A DNA stretch of 64,000 nt, from NCBI RefSeq assembly GCF_002263495.1, contig NZ_CP022753.1, positions 1,922,001 through 1,986,000 of the forward strand. Reading direction: 5' to 3'. The notes under the pieces were generated by a model that did not search any database, was not told the origin of the DNA, and was given only the letters and a program-made list of their open reading frames with translations. This document shows, in pieces, positions 1 to 8,536 of this stretch (within the stretch, counting starts at the first letter, position 1; the number at the start of each line of letters is the position of its first letter). A program made the translations under genes and the position numbers. Source of the stretch: Nocardiopsis gilva YIM 90087 (GTDB lineage: Bacteria > Actinomycetota > Actinomycetes > Streptosporangiales > Streptosporangiaceae).

Positions 1-1728
1 TCTCTCGCGCGCTTGGCCGAGGAGCGCGGTGAGATGATCGGCCACGGGTGGGACCCTGATGCGCTCTTCACCCCCGAACACGGCGACCCGGGCTACTGGC
101 TGCGGCGCGCCGAACGGGCCCGGGGCGGCGGGTTCGTCGCGCTCGCGCACCGGTCGGCCATCCGCCGCGAACTCGGCGTGGAGCCCACACCGGAGAACCT
201 GCAACGGCTGTGCCGGGTAGCGCGGATCGAACTCGACTGGCGCACCGCCCTCGACCGCCGCCGCCGAACCCCGATGCTGGCCGGTCTGCTGGCCGACCTC
301 GAAGCGGCGCAGGCCTGCCACCGCCTCTCCGGCGACTCCTGCCTGCGCGGTGTCGTCTCCCGGCGGGCCGGCCGGGGCCGACAGGCGCTGCTCAACCGCC
401 TGGAGACCCTCAACTGGCACCACACCACCGGCTGGCCCGGCTTCGCCCACCTGCTCACCGTCGTCCCCGCCTGGGCGGTCGGCGTCCGCGCGGCACGCGC
501 CCTGCCGCCGCAGGCCGGACTGTTCGACCTGGTCGTCGTGGCCGGGGCGGAGCACTGCCGGATGGCCGAGGTGCTGCCGCTGCTCTACCGCGCCAAGCGG
601 GCGCTGGTCATCGGCGACCCCGCCCAGCCCGCCCCGCCCACCCTGCTCGAACCGGCGGAGGAGCAGCGGTTGCGCGGCGCCGCCGGTCCCACCTGGCTCG
701 ACCGGCGTCCCGAGCTTGGCTACGCCGGATACTCCGCCTACGAGGCATGCGCCGCGGCGACCTCCGCCTCCCGGAACCAGCACCACTGGCTCGACGAGCA
801 CGACCGCTCCCACCCGACCATCGCCGCCCTGGCCTCCCGCCACTGCTACGGCGGCCGGATCGCGGTGACCACCGAGCCCGCGAACCTCCCGACACCGGTG
901 CGGACGGCGCCGGAGGACCGGGCGACGAACGGGCATCACCCGGCGCCGCCGTCGCGCGGGGCCGACCGCGGCGGCCGGGCCGTGGAATGGCGGCACTTCT
1001 CCGGGGACTGCGAGCCCGTCCCCGGCGCGTCCGGCATCAACCGCGAGGAGGCCTACCGGGTCGCCGTCGTCCTCCAGGAGCTCGACGGCGCGCTGCCCGA
1101 GGATGCCGTGATCGGGGTCATCGCCCCTTTCCAGCCGCAGTGGGCGCTCCTGCGCAGACTCGTGCGGCGGCAGGGCTTCGGCCGGCAGATCAGAGTGGGC
1201 GGCGTCGAGGAGTTCCGGGGCGAGGAGAACGGTGCCGTGGACGTCATGGTGGTCTCGCCGACGGTGGCCACCGACGCCCCCGCGCGGCTCGTCGACCGCG
1301 CCGTGCGTTCCCAGGCGTGGGCCACCGCGCTCACCCGCACGGTGTCGCGGTTGATCGTCGTCGGCGACCGCTCGTTCTGGTCCGGCACCGACAGCCCCCT
1401 GCGCGACCTGTGCCCCTTCGCCGACACCGTCGAGGAGGAGAGCACGGCACTGCGCAACCTGCGTTCCGCCCTGCAAGCGCGAGGCGCCCCGGTCACGCAG
1501 CGCCCCTCGTTCCATGGACACCAGGCCGACCTGTGCGTCGACACCGGCCGGGGGCCGGTCCTGGTCCTGCTCGACCACGCCCGCAGCGGCCTGGAACTGC
1601 GCCGCCTGTTGGCCCACGGCGAGCTGCTGACGCGGCTCAGCGGCCACCCCGCCGTGTGCGTCCCCGCCTGGCGCTGCCTGCACGACCCGCCCTCGGTGGT
1701 CAACGAGATCCTGCACGGCGGCGACTGA
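1..1728 (+). CDS. Degenerate UPF1-like SF1 helicase, C-terminal part (5' end outside window)
   Basis: The frame is open to the left edge of the window (first start-like codon TTG at 13), so this is the 3' part of a longer gene; about 575 codons are visible. It is clearly related to the second half of the caspase-helicase at 23415-27188, sharing PPQAGLFDLVV, RAKRALVIGDP, VVGDRS(F/Y)WSG and a C-terminal PAWRCL.DP block. Every helicase motif is altered. Motif II DEASQC is AGAEHC at 541-558, motif III GDPHQLQP is GDPAQPAP near 613, motif V VHTFQGGE is VEEFRGEE near 1204, and motif VI AITRAKSRL is ALTRTVSRL near 1328. It should not hydrolyse ATP. The reading frame is intact and GC-rich, so it is maintained as a protein. 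I infer a non-catalytic paralogue, perhaps a sensor or regulatory partner; a decaying gene is the alternative. Confidence 0.75.
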   Translation, partial: SLARLAEERGEMIGHGWDPDALFTPEHGDPGYWLRRAERARGGGFVALAHRSAIRRELGVEPTPENLQRLCRVARIELDWRTALDRRRRTPMLAGLLADLEAAQACHRLSGDSCLRGVVSRRAGRGRQALLNRLETLNWHHTTGWPGFAHLLTVVPAWAVGVRAARALPPQAGLFDLVVVAGAEHCRMAEVLPLLYRAKRALVIGDPAQPAPPTLLEPAEEQRLRGAAGPTWLDRRPELGYAGYSAYEACAAATSASRNQHHWLDEHDRSHPTIAALASRHCYGGRIAVTTEPANLPTPVRTAPEDRATNGHHPAPPSRGADRGGRAVEWRHFSGDCEPVPGASGINREEAYRVAVVLQELDGALPEDAVIGVIAPFQPQWALLRRLVRRQGFGRQIRVGGVEEFRGEENGAVDVMVVSPTVATDAPARLVDRAVRSQAWATALTRTVSRLIVVGDRSFWSGTDSPLRDLCPFADTVEEESTALRNLRSALQARGAPVTQRPSFHGHQADLCVDTGRGPVLVLLDHARSGLELRRLLAHGELLTRLSGHPAVCVPAWRCLHDPPSVVNEILHGGD

Positions 1729-1928
1729 GACGCCGCCCCACGCTGTTCCGCTTCCCCGCGGTGATCACGGGAATTCTGTCGATTTTCGGCCCTTGGTCTC
1801 TGGTGTCCGTTGCGGCGGCCCGATGACGGCGGAGTGTCCGACCGCTTGGCCGAGGGTGGACGGCCCGGCGGATAGAGTGCGGTTCGGCCGCCCGGGGCGC
1901 GGCCGGACGATGACGCGGGAGGAGCGAC

Positions 1929-2810
1929 GTGCCCGAGGGCCACACACTGCACCGGCTTGCCGGCCACTTCACCAAGCACTACGGGGGGTCCCGCGTCCGG
2001 GTGAGCAGCCCGCAGGGGCGGTTCGCCGACGGGGCGCGGCGGATCGACGGCCGTACCCTCCTCGGTGCCGAAGCCCACGGCAAGCAGCTCTTCTGCGGGT
2101 TCGACTCCGGCGAGTGGCTCCGCGTGCACCTCGGCATCTACGGGGCCTGGACGTTCGGCGACGCCGATGGCGAGCGCTACCTGGGCGCGCCGCGCGCGGA
2201 GAACGGCGAGCGGCGCGAGCTGGAGCGCGACGGCGACGGGTTCGTCGTCGCGCCGCCCCCGGTGGGCGCCGTTCGGGTGCGCGTCGTGAACTCCTCGGGC
2301 TGGGCCGACCTACGCGGGCCGACCGCCTGCGAGGTCATCGGCGAGGAGGAGAAGCAGGCGATCCAGGCCAAGCTGGGGCCGGACCCGCTGCGCGCCGACG
2401 CCGATCCAGAGCGGGCGTGGCGGGTGATCAGCCGGTCGCGCACGACGATCGCCGCGCTGCTGATGCGTCAGGACGTCATCGCCGGGGTGGGCAACATCTA
2501 CCGGGCCGAGTCGCTGTTCCGGGCCGGGATCGATCCCTACCGCGCGGGCCGCGACCTCACCCGGGGGGAGTGGGACTCCCTGTGGGCCGACCTCTGCGGG
2601 CTGCTCGCCGACGGTGTGCGGGACGGCTACATCATCACCACCCGGCCCGAGCACCGCCCCGACCCCGAGGTTCGTCCCGTGCCCCGTCCGGACACGCTCT
2701 ACGTGTGCTACCGCACCGGCGATCCGTGCCGGGTCTGTTCCTCGCCCATCAGCGGTGCGGAACTGGCCGGCCGGAACCTCTACTGGTGTCCGGGGTGCCA
2801 GACCCGGTGA
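1929..2810 (+). CDS. nei: Endonuclease VIII-like DNA glycosylase (Nei/Fpg family)
   Basis: A 293-aa base-excision repair glycosylase/AP lyase that removes oxidised bases. The GTG start sits behind GGGAGGAG and places the catalytic Pro2-Glu3 directly after the initiator (MPEGHTLHRLA), as the family requires. The central H2TH segment holds the conserved GVGNIYRAE stretch, and the C-terminus carries a zinc finger with four cysteines (C-x6-C-x2-C ... CPGC). The N-terminal run HRLA...SPQGRFADGA matches my memory of mycobacterial Nei1 more closely than Fpg/MutM, so Nei is preferred. It is monocistronic, 200 bp after the degenerate helicase gene, and is followed by a hairpin that begins in its stop codon. 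Confidence 0.93.
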   Translation: MPEGHTLHRLAGHFTKHYGGSRVRVSSPQGRFADGARRIDGRTLLGAEAHGKQLFCGFDSGEWLRVHLGIYGAWTFGDADGERYLGAPRAENGERRELERDGDGFVVAPPPVGAVRVRVVNSSGWADLRGPTACEVIGEEEKQAIQAKLGPDPLRADADPERAWRVISRSRTTIAALLMRQDVIAGVGNIYRAESLFRAGIDPYRAGRDLTRGEWDSLWADLCGLLADGVRDGYIITTRPEHRPDPEVRPVPRPDTLYVCYRTGDPCRVCSSPISGAELAGRNLYWCPGCQTR

Positions 2811-2830
2811 CCGCCCTCGGCGTCACCGGG
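2803..2830 (+). terminator. Hairpin overlapping the nei stop codon
   Basis: CCCGGTGAC at 2803-2811 pairs perfectly with GTCACCGGG at 2822-2830 around a 10-nt loop. The nei TGA lies inside the left arm. There is no U-tract, which is normal for high-GC actinomycete terminators. Confidence 0.5.
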
Positions 2831-2849
2831 CCGGTGCCGTAGCGGAGGG

Positions 2850-3044
2850 TCAGTCCACGGGCTTGCGCTGCTCCACGATGCAGTCGGGCCCGGGGAAGAT
2901 CAGGGATTCGTGGCCGTCGTCGAAGCGGACGCGGTAGGGGGGTTCCCCCTCGGCACCACGGACTTCGACGATCTCCCCGACATGCTCCTTCATACCGACA
3001 ACACGACCCTTGATATGGACTCGGTCGCCGACGGTTGCGTGCAT
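2850..3044 (-). CDS. DUF1918 domain protein
   Basis: A 64-aa protein. The start at 3044 (MHATVGDRVHIKG) is chosen because GGGAG lies 6 nt upstream and because the DUF1918 domain begins exactly there; a longer frame to 3110 adds an unrelated basic leader. The pattern VGDRVHIKGRVVG, GEIVEVRG and PPYRVRFDDGHESLIFPGPD is typical of this small SH3-like beta-barrel family, common in actinobacteria and of unknown function. It is convergent with nei and stands alone. Confidence 0.88.
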   Translation of the reverse strand: MHATVGDRVHIKGRVVGMKEHVGEIVEVRGAEGEPPYRVRFDDGHESLIFPGPDCIVEQRKPVD

Positions 3045-3167
3045 TGGGATCTCCCGGATAGCGGTCTCGAACTTCCGCGGTGGCGGCACGGGATGTCCCA
3101 CGCGCCACACAGGTGGGGACCTACCCAGCCGCTACGACGCCTGAACGTAGCCGCCCGGACACGCGAC

Positions 3168-3191
3168 GGCGCCCGGCCGGAGCCGGGCGCC
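3168..3191 (-). terminator. Perfect hairpin downstream of the phospholipase A2 gene
   Basis: GGCGCCCGGC (3168-3177), a CGGA tetraloop, then GCCGGGCGCC (3182-3191) form ten perfect GC-rich base pairs. It lies about 70 nt past the stop of the minus-strand phospholipase gene and before the DUF1918 gene. Confidence 0.6.
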
Positions 3192-3262
3192 TGGACCCTG
3201 GAGCCTCGGGGGACACCGCCCGCGGGCCCCTCTCCCCGGGCGGTGGGGTACGGGGCGCCGGG

Positions 3263-3886
3263 TCAGCTCACCGGGAAGTCCTGGGCGATCTCGACCCGGT
3301 GGTCCTCCTCGAAGTCCTCGACGATCCGGTCGGCCTCGGCCTGGGTGTCGGCCTGCTCCAGGTCGTCGGCCGCCTCGACGAGGTTCTCCACCTTCTCCGC
3401 GGCGTTGCCGCGCACCAGGGCCTCGGCGGTGGTGGCGCCCGAGCCGCCGAACTCGCGCACGGCGTTGTAGTAGATGTCGGCGACGCCCCGGCACAGCCAG
3501 TCGCCGTCGCAGATGCCGTAGAGGTCGTCGCGGAAGTTGTTGTCGATCTTCAGCCGGTTGGGCTCGGTGAACCGGGACTGCTTCTTGTAGTTCCGGTAGC
3601 CGAAGTCGTGGCGCTTGCACCCGGGGTCGAAGTTGTACCCGACGGGGTTGTCCGGGGACCAGCTGCAAGAGTCGGAGCTCCAGTCGAGCTGGCCCGCGTA
3701 CGGGGCGCTGTCACGGATGGTGATGAACCGGCTGAGGCTGACGCCGAAGAGGTACTCGTCGGTGACCCGACGCAGTTCGTCGGGCGTCAGGTCGGCGTGC
3801 GCTGTTCCGCCCATGCCGAAGGAGAGCAGGACAGCGGAGGCGACGGCGATCGAGGAGCGGGCCGCACGCCGGGCAAAGGGACGCAT
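3263..3886 (-). CDS. Secreted prokaryotic phospholipase A2
   Basis: A 207-aa exported enzyme that hydrolyses the sn-2 acyl ester of phospholipids outside the cell. The start at 3886 (MRPFARRAARSS) gives a classical signal peptide: basic n-region, hydrophobic core AVASAVLLSFGMGG and cleavage after AHA. The mature part has the prokaryotic PLA2 signature, with a calcium-loop-like CSWSPDNPVGYNF and the active-site CKRHDFGYRNY with its His-Asp pair, plus paired cysteines. Length and layout match streptomycete PLA2 (Phospholip_A2_3), with a somewhat longer acidic C-terminal tail (VEAADDLEQADTQAEADR). AAGGGAA precedes the start. It is monocistronic with a strong hairpin downstream. Confidence 0.92.
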   Translation of the reverse strand: MRPFARRAARSSIAVASAVLLSFGMGGTAHADLTPDELRRVTDEYLFGVSLSRFITIRDSAPYAGQLDWSSDSCSWSPDNPVGYNFDPGCKRHDFGYRNYKKQSRFTEPNRLKIDNNFRDDLYGICDGDWLCRGVADIYYNAVREFGGSGATTAEALVRGNAAEKVENLVEAADDLEQADTQAEADRIVEDFEEDHRVEIAQDFPVS

Positions 3887-4037
3887 GTGGGGGATTCCCT
3901 TCCGTCGTTCGAAGAACAGACAACCATTGAGTAATAAGGGAGATCCCCGGCGCAACGGAAGGGCTTACCGGCGAAGGGATAGTGACGGTTCAGTAATCTT
4001 TCGGCAACCCTGGTACACCCCTCGCGGCACCCCCGCC

Positions 4038-4505
4038 TCAGCCGGGCGAAACCTCGCTGGTCAGTTCCCAGGCGATGGTGTCGGCGAGGTCCTCGGTCAG
4101 CTCCGCGTCGCCCAGACGGCGGGCCAGCCGCGCGGCGTCGAACACCACGTGGAACCCGAGCGCGCGGGCCTCGCCCGCGCTCATCAGCGCGTACTCCTGC
4201 CACAGCGTCGGGTCCACGGCGATCACGTGCATGTCCTCGTTCTGCGGGACGGCGCCGGGCTCATGGGCCTCGTAGAGCTCGCGGATGTCGTCGGCCTCCA
4301 CGGCGGGGACGTCGCGCTCGGTGAGGTAGACCTCCTCCAACACGGCGGCCTGCCCGATGGACAGGGCACCGGGGTCGTAGCCGAAGTCCGCGGCCAAGAC
4401 ATCGAGCCGTTTCGCGATCACGCCGATCTGACGGTCGACCGCCTCCGCGCTCGCCGGACCGTAACTCGCGGCCCTGACGCGCGCCGCCAGCTCTTGGATG
4501 TCCAC
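4038..4505 (-). CDS. Hypothetical protein, 155 aa
   Basis: The GTG start at 4505 lies behind GGGAG. The protein is acidic and largely helical, with no signal peptide, membrane segment or catalytic motif I recognise. The first 60 residues look like a helical repeat (ELAARVRAASYG, VDRQIGVIAKRLDVL). The centre has an extended stretch, VIAVDPTLWQEYALMSAGEA. Codon bias fits a real gene. It is divergent from the ABC importer, with 265 bp between them, which suggests no functional link. No family assigned. Confidence 0.7.
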   Translation of the reverse strand: MDIQELAARVRAASYGPASAEAVDRQIGVIAKRLDVLAADFGYDPGALSIGQAAVLEEVYLTERDVPAVEADDIRELYEAHEPGAVPQNEDMHVIAVDPTLWQEYALMSAGEARALGFHVVFDAARLARRLGDAELTEDLADTIAWELTSEVSPG

Positions 4506-4770
4506 TGCTGTCGCTCCCTAGCTTCCGAGGGGGTGTACTTCCGGTGGTGAGTGCAGGCTTCTGCCCTCACCATGCTCCCATTCGTCAGGGGTCGCACGCG
4601 CCACAATGACGATATCGGAATTCCGCTCATCGATAAACGGACAGTTCGGGGAAGCGCGGAACGGACACGGTTGCATTGATGATGCGTTACATATTCCCGA
4701 TCTCTGGTTCGGGCGATTAGGGTTCGTCCCAACGACCGCAGTGCCACCAGCCCCCTTAGTGAGGTGGACA

Positions 4771-6444
4771 GTGTTCAAACCGGAGTCGGCCAGATCACTC
4801 TCGATCACTGCAATTGCGATGATCATGGCATTGATCGCCACAGGTTGTGCGGAAAGTACCCGAGAGGGCGGTGGCGGTGATCCCAATGAGAGCCAGCCCC
4901 TGGTGTTCGCCGGGGCCGGGGATCCGCGTTCGGTTGACCCCGTCCTGGCCAACGACGGCGAGACGTTCCGCGTCACCCGGCAGATCTACGACACCCTGCT
5001 CACCCACGAACCCGGCGGCACCAAGATCGTCGGCGGCCTGGCGGAGTCCTGGGAGCAGTCCGACGACGGCACGGAGTGGACCTTCAAACTGCGCGACGGT
5101 GTGAAATTCCACGATGGCGAAGCCCTCGACGCAGAGGCGGTATGCGCCAATTTCAACCGCTGGTACAACTTCACCGGCAACTACCAGAACAGCAACCAGA
5201 CCTACTACTGGCAGAAAACTTTCGGGGGATTCGCCGAGAACGAGGACAAAGACACTCCCGAGGCCAACTTCTCCTCGTGTAGCGCGCCCGAGGAACTGAC
5301 CGCCGTGATCAAGGTGGAGGAGCCCTCGGCCAATTATCCGGGCGCGTTCAGTCTCGCCTCGTTCGGGATCATGAGCCCGAAGGTCATCGAGAAGGTCACC
5401 GATGAGAAGGTCACCGGCGATCCCGGCTCGCCCGTGCTCCCCGACTACAGCCAGGAGGCCGGGACGGTCGCGGGCACCGGGCCCTACCGGCTCGTCGACT
5501 GGGACCACGACGCCCAGGAGGTCACGCTCGAACGGTTCGACGACTACTGGGGCGAGAAGGCCAAGGTCAAGACCCTGATCGTCAAGACGATCTCCGAGGA
5601 GGCCGCCCGCAAGCAGGCCCTGGAGGCCGGTGACATCCACGGGTACGACCTCGTGGCCCCGGCCGATGTGGAGCCGCTCAAGCAGGCCGGATTCCGGGTC
5701 CCCGTCCGCGACGTGTTCAACATCCTCTACCTCGCCTACCAGCAGGAGACCAGCGAGGAGCTGGCCGACCGGAAGGTGCGCCAGGCCATCGCGCACGCCG
5801 TCGACCGGCAGCGGATCGTCGACACCATCCTCCCCGAAGGCGGCAAGGTCGCCAGGCAGTTCATCCCGGAGACCGTCGAGGGCTGGTCGCCGGACGTCAC
5901 CACCTACGACTTCGACCCGGAGAAGGCCAAGTCACTGCTCAAGGAGGCCGGGCAGGCCGACCTCGAAATCGACATGTGCTTCCCCACGGAGGTCACCCGG
6001 CCCTACATGCCCGCACCGCAGGACATCTTCGACATCATCAAGGCCGACCTCGAAGCCGTCGGCATCACCGTCACGGCCAACTCGATGCCCTGGGGCGACT
6101 ACATCCCCTACACCGACAGCGGCGGCTGCAGCCTCTACCTGCTCGGCTGGACCGGTGACTTCAACGAGGCCTTCAACTTCCTCGGCACCTGGTTCGACGG
6201 CTACGACAGCGGGTGGGGGTTCCGCAACGATGAGCTGTTCGCCCTGATGGACGAGGTGTCCTCCGTACCCGACCAGGAGCGGCGCACCAAGCTGTACCAG
6301 GAGGTCAACCGGGAGATCATGGACTACCTCCCGGGGCTGCCGATCTCCCACTCGCCGCCGTCGATCGCGTTCGCGCCGAACGTCAACCCGCCGGCCGTCA
6401 GCCCGCTCACCCAGGAGAACTTCTCCGAGGCCTCCTTCAAGTAG
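4771..6444 (+). CDS. ABC importer substrate-binding lipoprotein (SBP_bac_5, Opp/Dpp type)
   Basis: A 557-aa extracytoplasmic solute-binding protein for oligopeptides or related cargo. The GTG at 4771 is chosen over the upstream ATG at 4606 because GAGGTGG precedes it and it yields a short lipoprotein signal, with basic residues, the core SITAIAMIMALIA, then ATGC as lipobox and the Cys at the membrane anchor. Family hallmarks are DPRSVDPVLANDGETFRVTRQ, GLAESWEQSDDGTEWTFKLR, GVKFHDGE and the late VRQAIAHAVDR. The 5' part (about 4600-4900) is less GC-rich than the rest. It is the first gene of a five-gene importer; a long palindrome separates it from the permease genes, which may lower their expression relative to the binding protein. 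Confidence 0.93.
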   Translation: MFKPESARSLSITAIAMIMALIATGCAESTREGGGGDPNESQPLVFAGAGDPRSVDPVLANDGETFRVTRQIYDTLLTHEPGGTKIVGGLAESWEQSDDGTEWTFKLRDGVKFHDGEALDAEAVCANFNRWYNFTGNYQNSNQTYYWQKTFGGFAENEDKDTPEANFSSCSAPEELTAVIKVEEPSANYPGAFSLASFGIMSPKVIEKVTDEKVTGDPGSPVLPDYSQEAGTVAGTGPYRLVDWDHDAQEVTLERFDDYWGEKAKVKTLIVKTISEEAARKQALEAGDIHGYDLVAPADVEPLKQAGFRVPVRDVFNILYLAYQQETSEELADRKVRQAIAHAVDRQRIVDTILPEGGKVARQFIPETVEGWSPDVTTYDFDPEKAKSLLKEAGQADLEIDMCFPTEVTRPYMPAPQDIFDIIKADLEAVGITVTANSMPWGDYIPYTDSGGCSLYLLGWTGDFNEAFNFLGTWFDGYDSGWGFRNDELFALMDEVSSVPDQERRTKLYQEVNREIMDYLPGLPISHSPPSIAFAPNVNPPAVSPLTQENFSEASFK

Positions 6445-6457
6445 CAACCCCGGCCCT

Positions 6458-6525
6458 TCCGTTGATCTCGGCGATATCGACCGAATGGTCGCCAATATTC
6501 GGTCGATATCCCCGAGATCAACGGA
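6458..6525. repeat. Dispersed palindromic element, copy 1
   Basis: Left and right arms of about 29 nt, each built on CCGTTGATCTCGG and continuing through GATATCGACCGAAT, with one mismatch and a roughly 10-nt spacer. It lies between the binding-protein and permease genes of the importer. Copies 2 and 3 are at 58854-58935 and 59525-59596. The outer arms are the same in all copies; the inner arm sequences differ but stay self-complementary. It could act as an attenuating hairpin within the importer transcript. Confidence 0.9.
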
Positions 6526-6570
6526 GGAGGGGTAGCCAGCCCAAGGACGACGGAAGGAGGCGGCCCCCAG

Positions 6571-7575
6571 GTGCTGCGCTTCATCGTCAGGCGGACACTG
6601 CAGCTGGTCCCGACCCTCGTCGGCCTCTCGGTGCTGCTGTTCTTCTGGCTCCGCCAACTGCCCGGCGGCCCCGAATACGCGCTGCTCGGCGAGGACGCCA
6701 CCCCCGAACAGCGGGCGGCGCTGCGCCGAGCGCTGGGCCTCGACGATCCGCTGATCGTCCAGTACTGGCGGTTCGTCACCCGCCTCGCCGAGGGCGACCT
6801 CGGCACCTCCCTGCAGACCGGCCGCCCGGTCCTCGACGAGTTCGCCCTACGGTTCCCGGCGACCGCCGAACTCGCCATCTCCGCCATCGTCATCGCCGTC
6901 GGCATCGGTATCCCCCTCGGCTACCTCGCCGCGCGCCGCCGCGGCGGCGTCCTGGACTCCGCCGTCGTCGGCGGCTCCCTCATCGGGATCTGCACCCCGG
7001 TGTTCTTCCTGGCCTTCGTGCTCAAGGTGATCTTCGCCGAGCACCTCGGCTGGTTCCCCTCCGCATTCCGGCAGACCCCCGGATTCAGCGCGACCCGCAT
7101 CACCGGCTTCTTCGTCCTCGACGGGCTGATGACCCGTGAATGGGACTCCGCCTGGGACGCGATCACCCACCTGGCGCTGCCGGGTCTCGCCCTGTCCAGC
7201 ATCCCGCTGGCCGTCATCGTGCGGATGACCCGGGCCAGCGTGCTGGAGGTCCTCGCCGAGGACTACGTGCGGACCGCCGAGGCCAAGGGGCTGCACCGCC
7301 ACGTGGTGCGCACCCGACACGTGCTGCGCAACGCCATGCTGCCGGTGACGACCGCGATCGGTCTGCAAACCGGAGCCCTGTTCGCCGGGGCGGTGCTCAC
7401 CGAGAGCGTCTTCGCCTTCGGCGGCATCGGATCGTTCGTCTACGCCTCCACCCAGACGCGCGACTACCCGGCGTTACTCGGCTTCATCCTGATCATCGCC
7501 TGCATGTACGTGCTGATCAATCTGCTGGTGGACATCTCCTACAGCCTCCTCGACCCGAGAGTGCGGGTGAGCTGA
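6571..7575 (+). CDS. ABC importer permease, DppB/OppB type
   Basis: A 334-aa integral membrane subunit forming half of the peptide channel. The GTG start follows GGAAGGAGG. The N-terminus (LRFIVRRTLQLVPTLVGLSVLLFFW) is the first membrane helix typical of DppB, and about six helices are visible. The EAA loop that contacts the ATPase is at DYVRTAEAKGLHRHVVRTRHVLRNA near nt 7260-7330. A TTA leucine codon at 7474-7476 is rare in such DNA. It overlaps the next permease gene by one base. Confidence 0.93.
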   Translation: MLRFIVRRTLQLVPTLVGLSVLLFFWLRQLPGGPEYALLGEDATPEQRAALRRALGLDDPLIVQYWRFVTRLAEGDLGTSLQTGRPVLDEFALRFPATAELAISAIVIAVGIGIPLGYLAARRRGGVLDSAVVGGSLIGICTPVFFLAFVLKVIFAEHLGWFPSAFRQTPGFSATRITGFFVLDGLMTREWDSAWDAITHLALPGLALSSIPLAVIVRMTRASVLEVLAEDYVRTAEAKGLHRHVVRTRHVLRNAMLPVTTAIGLQTGALFAGAVLTESVFAFGGIGSFVYASTQTRDYPALLGFILIIACMYVLINLLVDISYSLLDPRVRVS

Positions 7576-8531
7576 TGTCGACAAAGGCCGAGAGGGTCGA
7601 CCGGCTCGCCGAGCTCACCGCGGCCCGCGCCGAGGAAGGGCACGGACACGGCGTCTGGCGCGAGGCCTTCGACCGGCTGCGCCGCAACCCCATGGCCATC
7701 GCCGGTGCCGCCACCGTCCTGGTCTTCATCTTCGTCGCGGTGTTCGGCCAGTGGCTCGCCCCCTACAGCCCCGTCGCCCAGAACTGGGGCGACGAAGTCT
7801 TCCCCAACCGGAACGTGTTCGTCGGGCCGCGCGCCGAAAACTGGCTCGGCCTGGACAACCTCGGCCGCGACCAGTTCTCCCGCATGGTCGTCGGGGCTCG
7901 CCAGACCCTCCTGGTCGGGGTGGTCGCCACCCTGCTCGGCTTCACCGTCGGCGCGCTCCTCGGCGGCTCGGCCGGTGCCGCGCACGCCCTCGGCCGACAG
8001 TGGGGGCAGCGGCTGGACGCGGTGCTGATGCGGCTCACCGACATGATGCTGGCCGTGCCCGCGCTGCTGCTGGCCGTCAGCGTGGCGGCGCTGCTCGGGC
8101 AGAGCCTGGCGACGGTGATGATCGCGGTCGGTGTCGCGCAGATCCCCATCTTCGCCCGGCTGCTGCGCGGCGCCATGATCGCCCAGGCCGGACGCGACTA
8201 CGTGCTGGCCGCCCGCGCGCTGGGCGTGCGCACGCGCCGCATCGCCCTGGTCCACATCCTGCCCAACTCGCTGGGGCCGGTGCTGGTCCAGGGGACGCTG
8301 ACGCTGGCCACCGCGATCATCGACGCCGCCGCGCTGTCGTACCTGGGACTGGGCAACCCGGACCCGTCGGTCCCCGAGTGGGGCACCATGCTCGCCGACG
8401 CCCAGCGGTTCCTGGGCGGCGCACCACAGCTCGCGGTGTACCCGGCGCTGGCCATCATCGTCACCGCCCTGGGCTTCACCCTGCTCGGCGAGGCGATGCG
8501 GGAATCCCTCGACCCCCGACTGAGGAAGTGA
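7575..8531 (+). CDS. ABC importer permease, DppC/OppC type
   Basis: A 318-aa second permease. The ATG at 7575 overlaps the previous TGA by one base, which fits coupled translation. A cytoplasmic lead of about 35 residues is followed by helix 1 (MAIAGAATVLVFIFVAVFGQWLAPYSP). The OppC_N segment with ENWLGLDNLGRDQFSRMVVGAR is characteristic. The EAA motif is in DYVLAARALGVRTRRIALVHILPNS near nt 8200-8270. It pairs with the upstream permease to form the transmembrane channel. Confidence 0.94.
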   Translation: MSTKAERVDRLAELTAARAEEGHGHGVWREAFDRLRRNPMAIAGAATVLVFIFVAVFGQWLAPYSPVAQNWGDEVFPNRNVFVGPRAENWLGLDNLGRDQFSRMVVGARQTLLVGVVATLLGFTVGALLGGSAGAAHALGRQWGQRLDAVLMRLTDMMLAVPALLLAVSVAALLGQSLATVMIAVGVAQIPIFARLLRGAMIAQAGRDYVLAARALGVRTRRIALVHILPNSLGPVLVQGTLTLATAIIDAAALSYLGLGNPDPSVPEWGTMLADAQRFLGGAPQLAVYPALAIIVTALGFTLLGEAMRESLDPRLRK

Positions 8532-8536
8532 CGCCG

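Noticed and set aside
1053-2129. 358-codon minus-strand frame across the first gene and nei
   Set aside because: Antisense to two well-supported genes; Ser/Arg-rich shadow translation.
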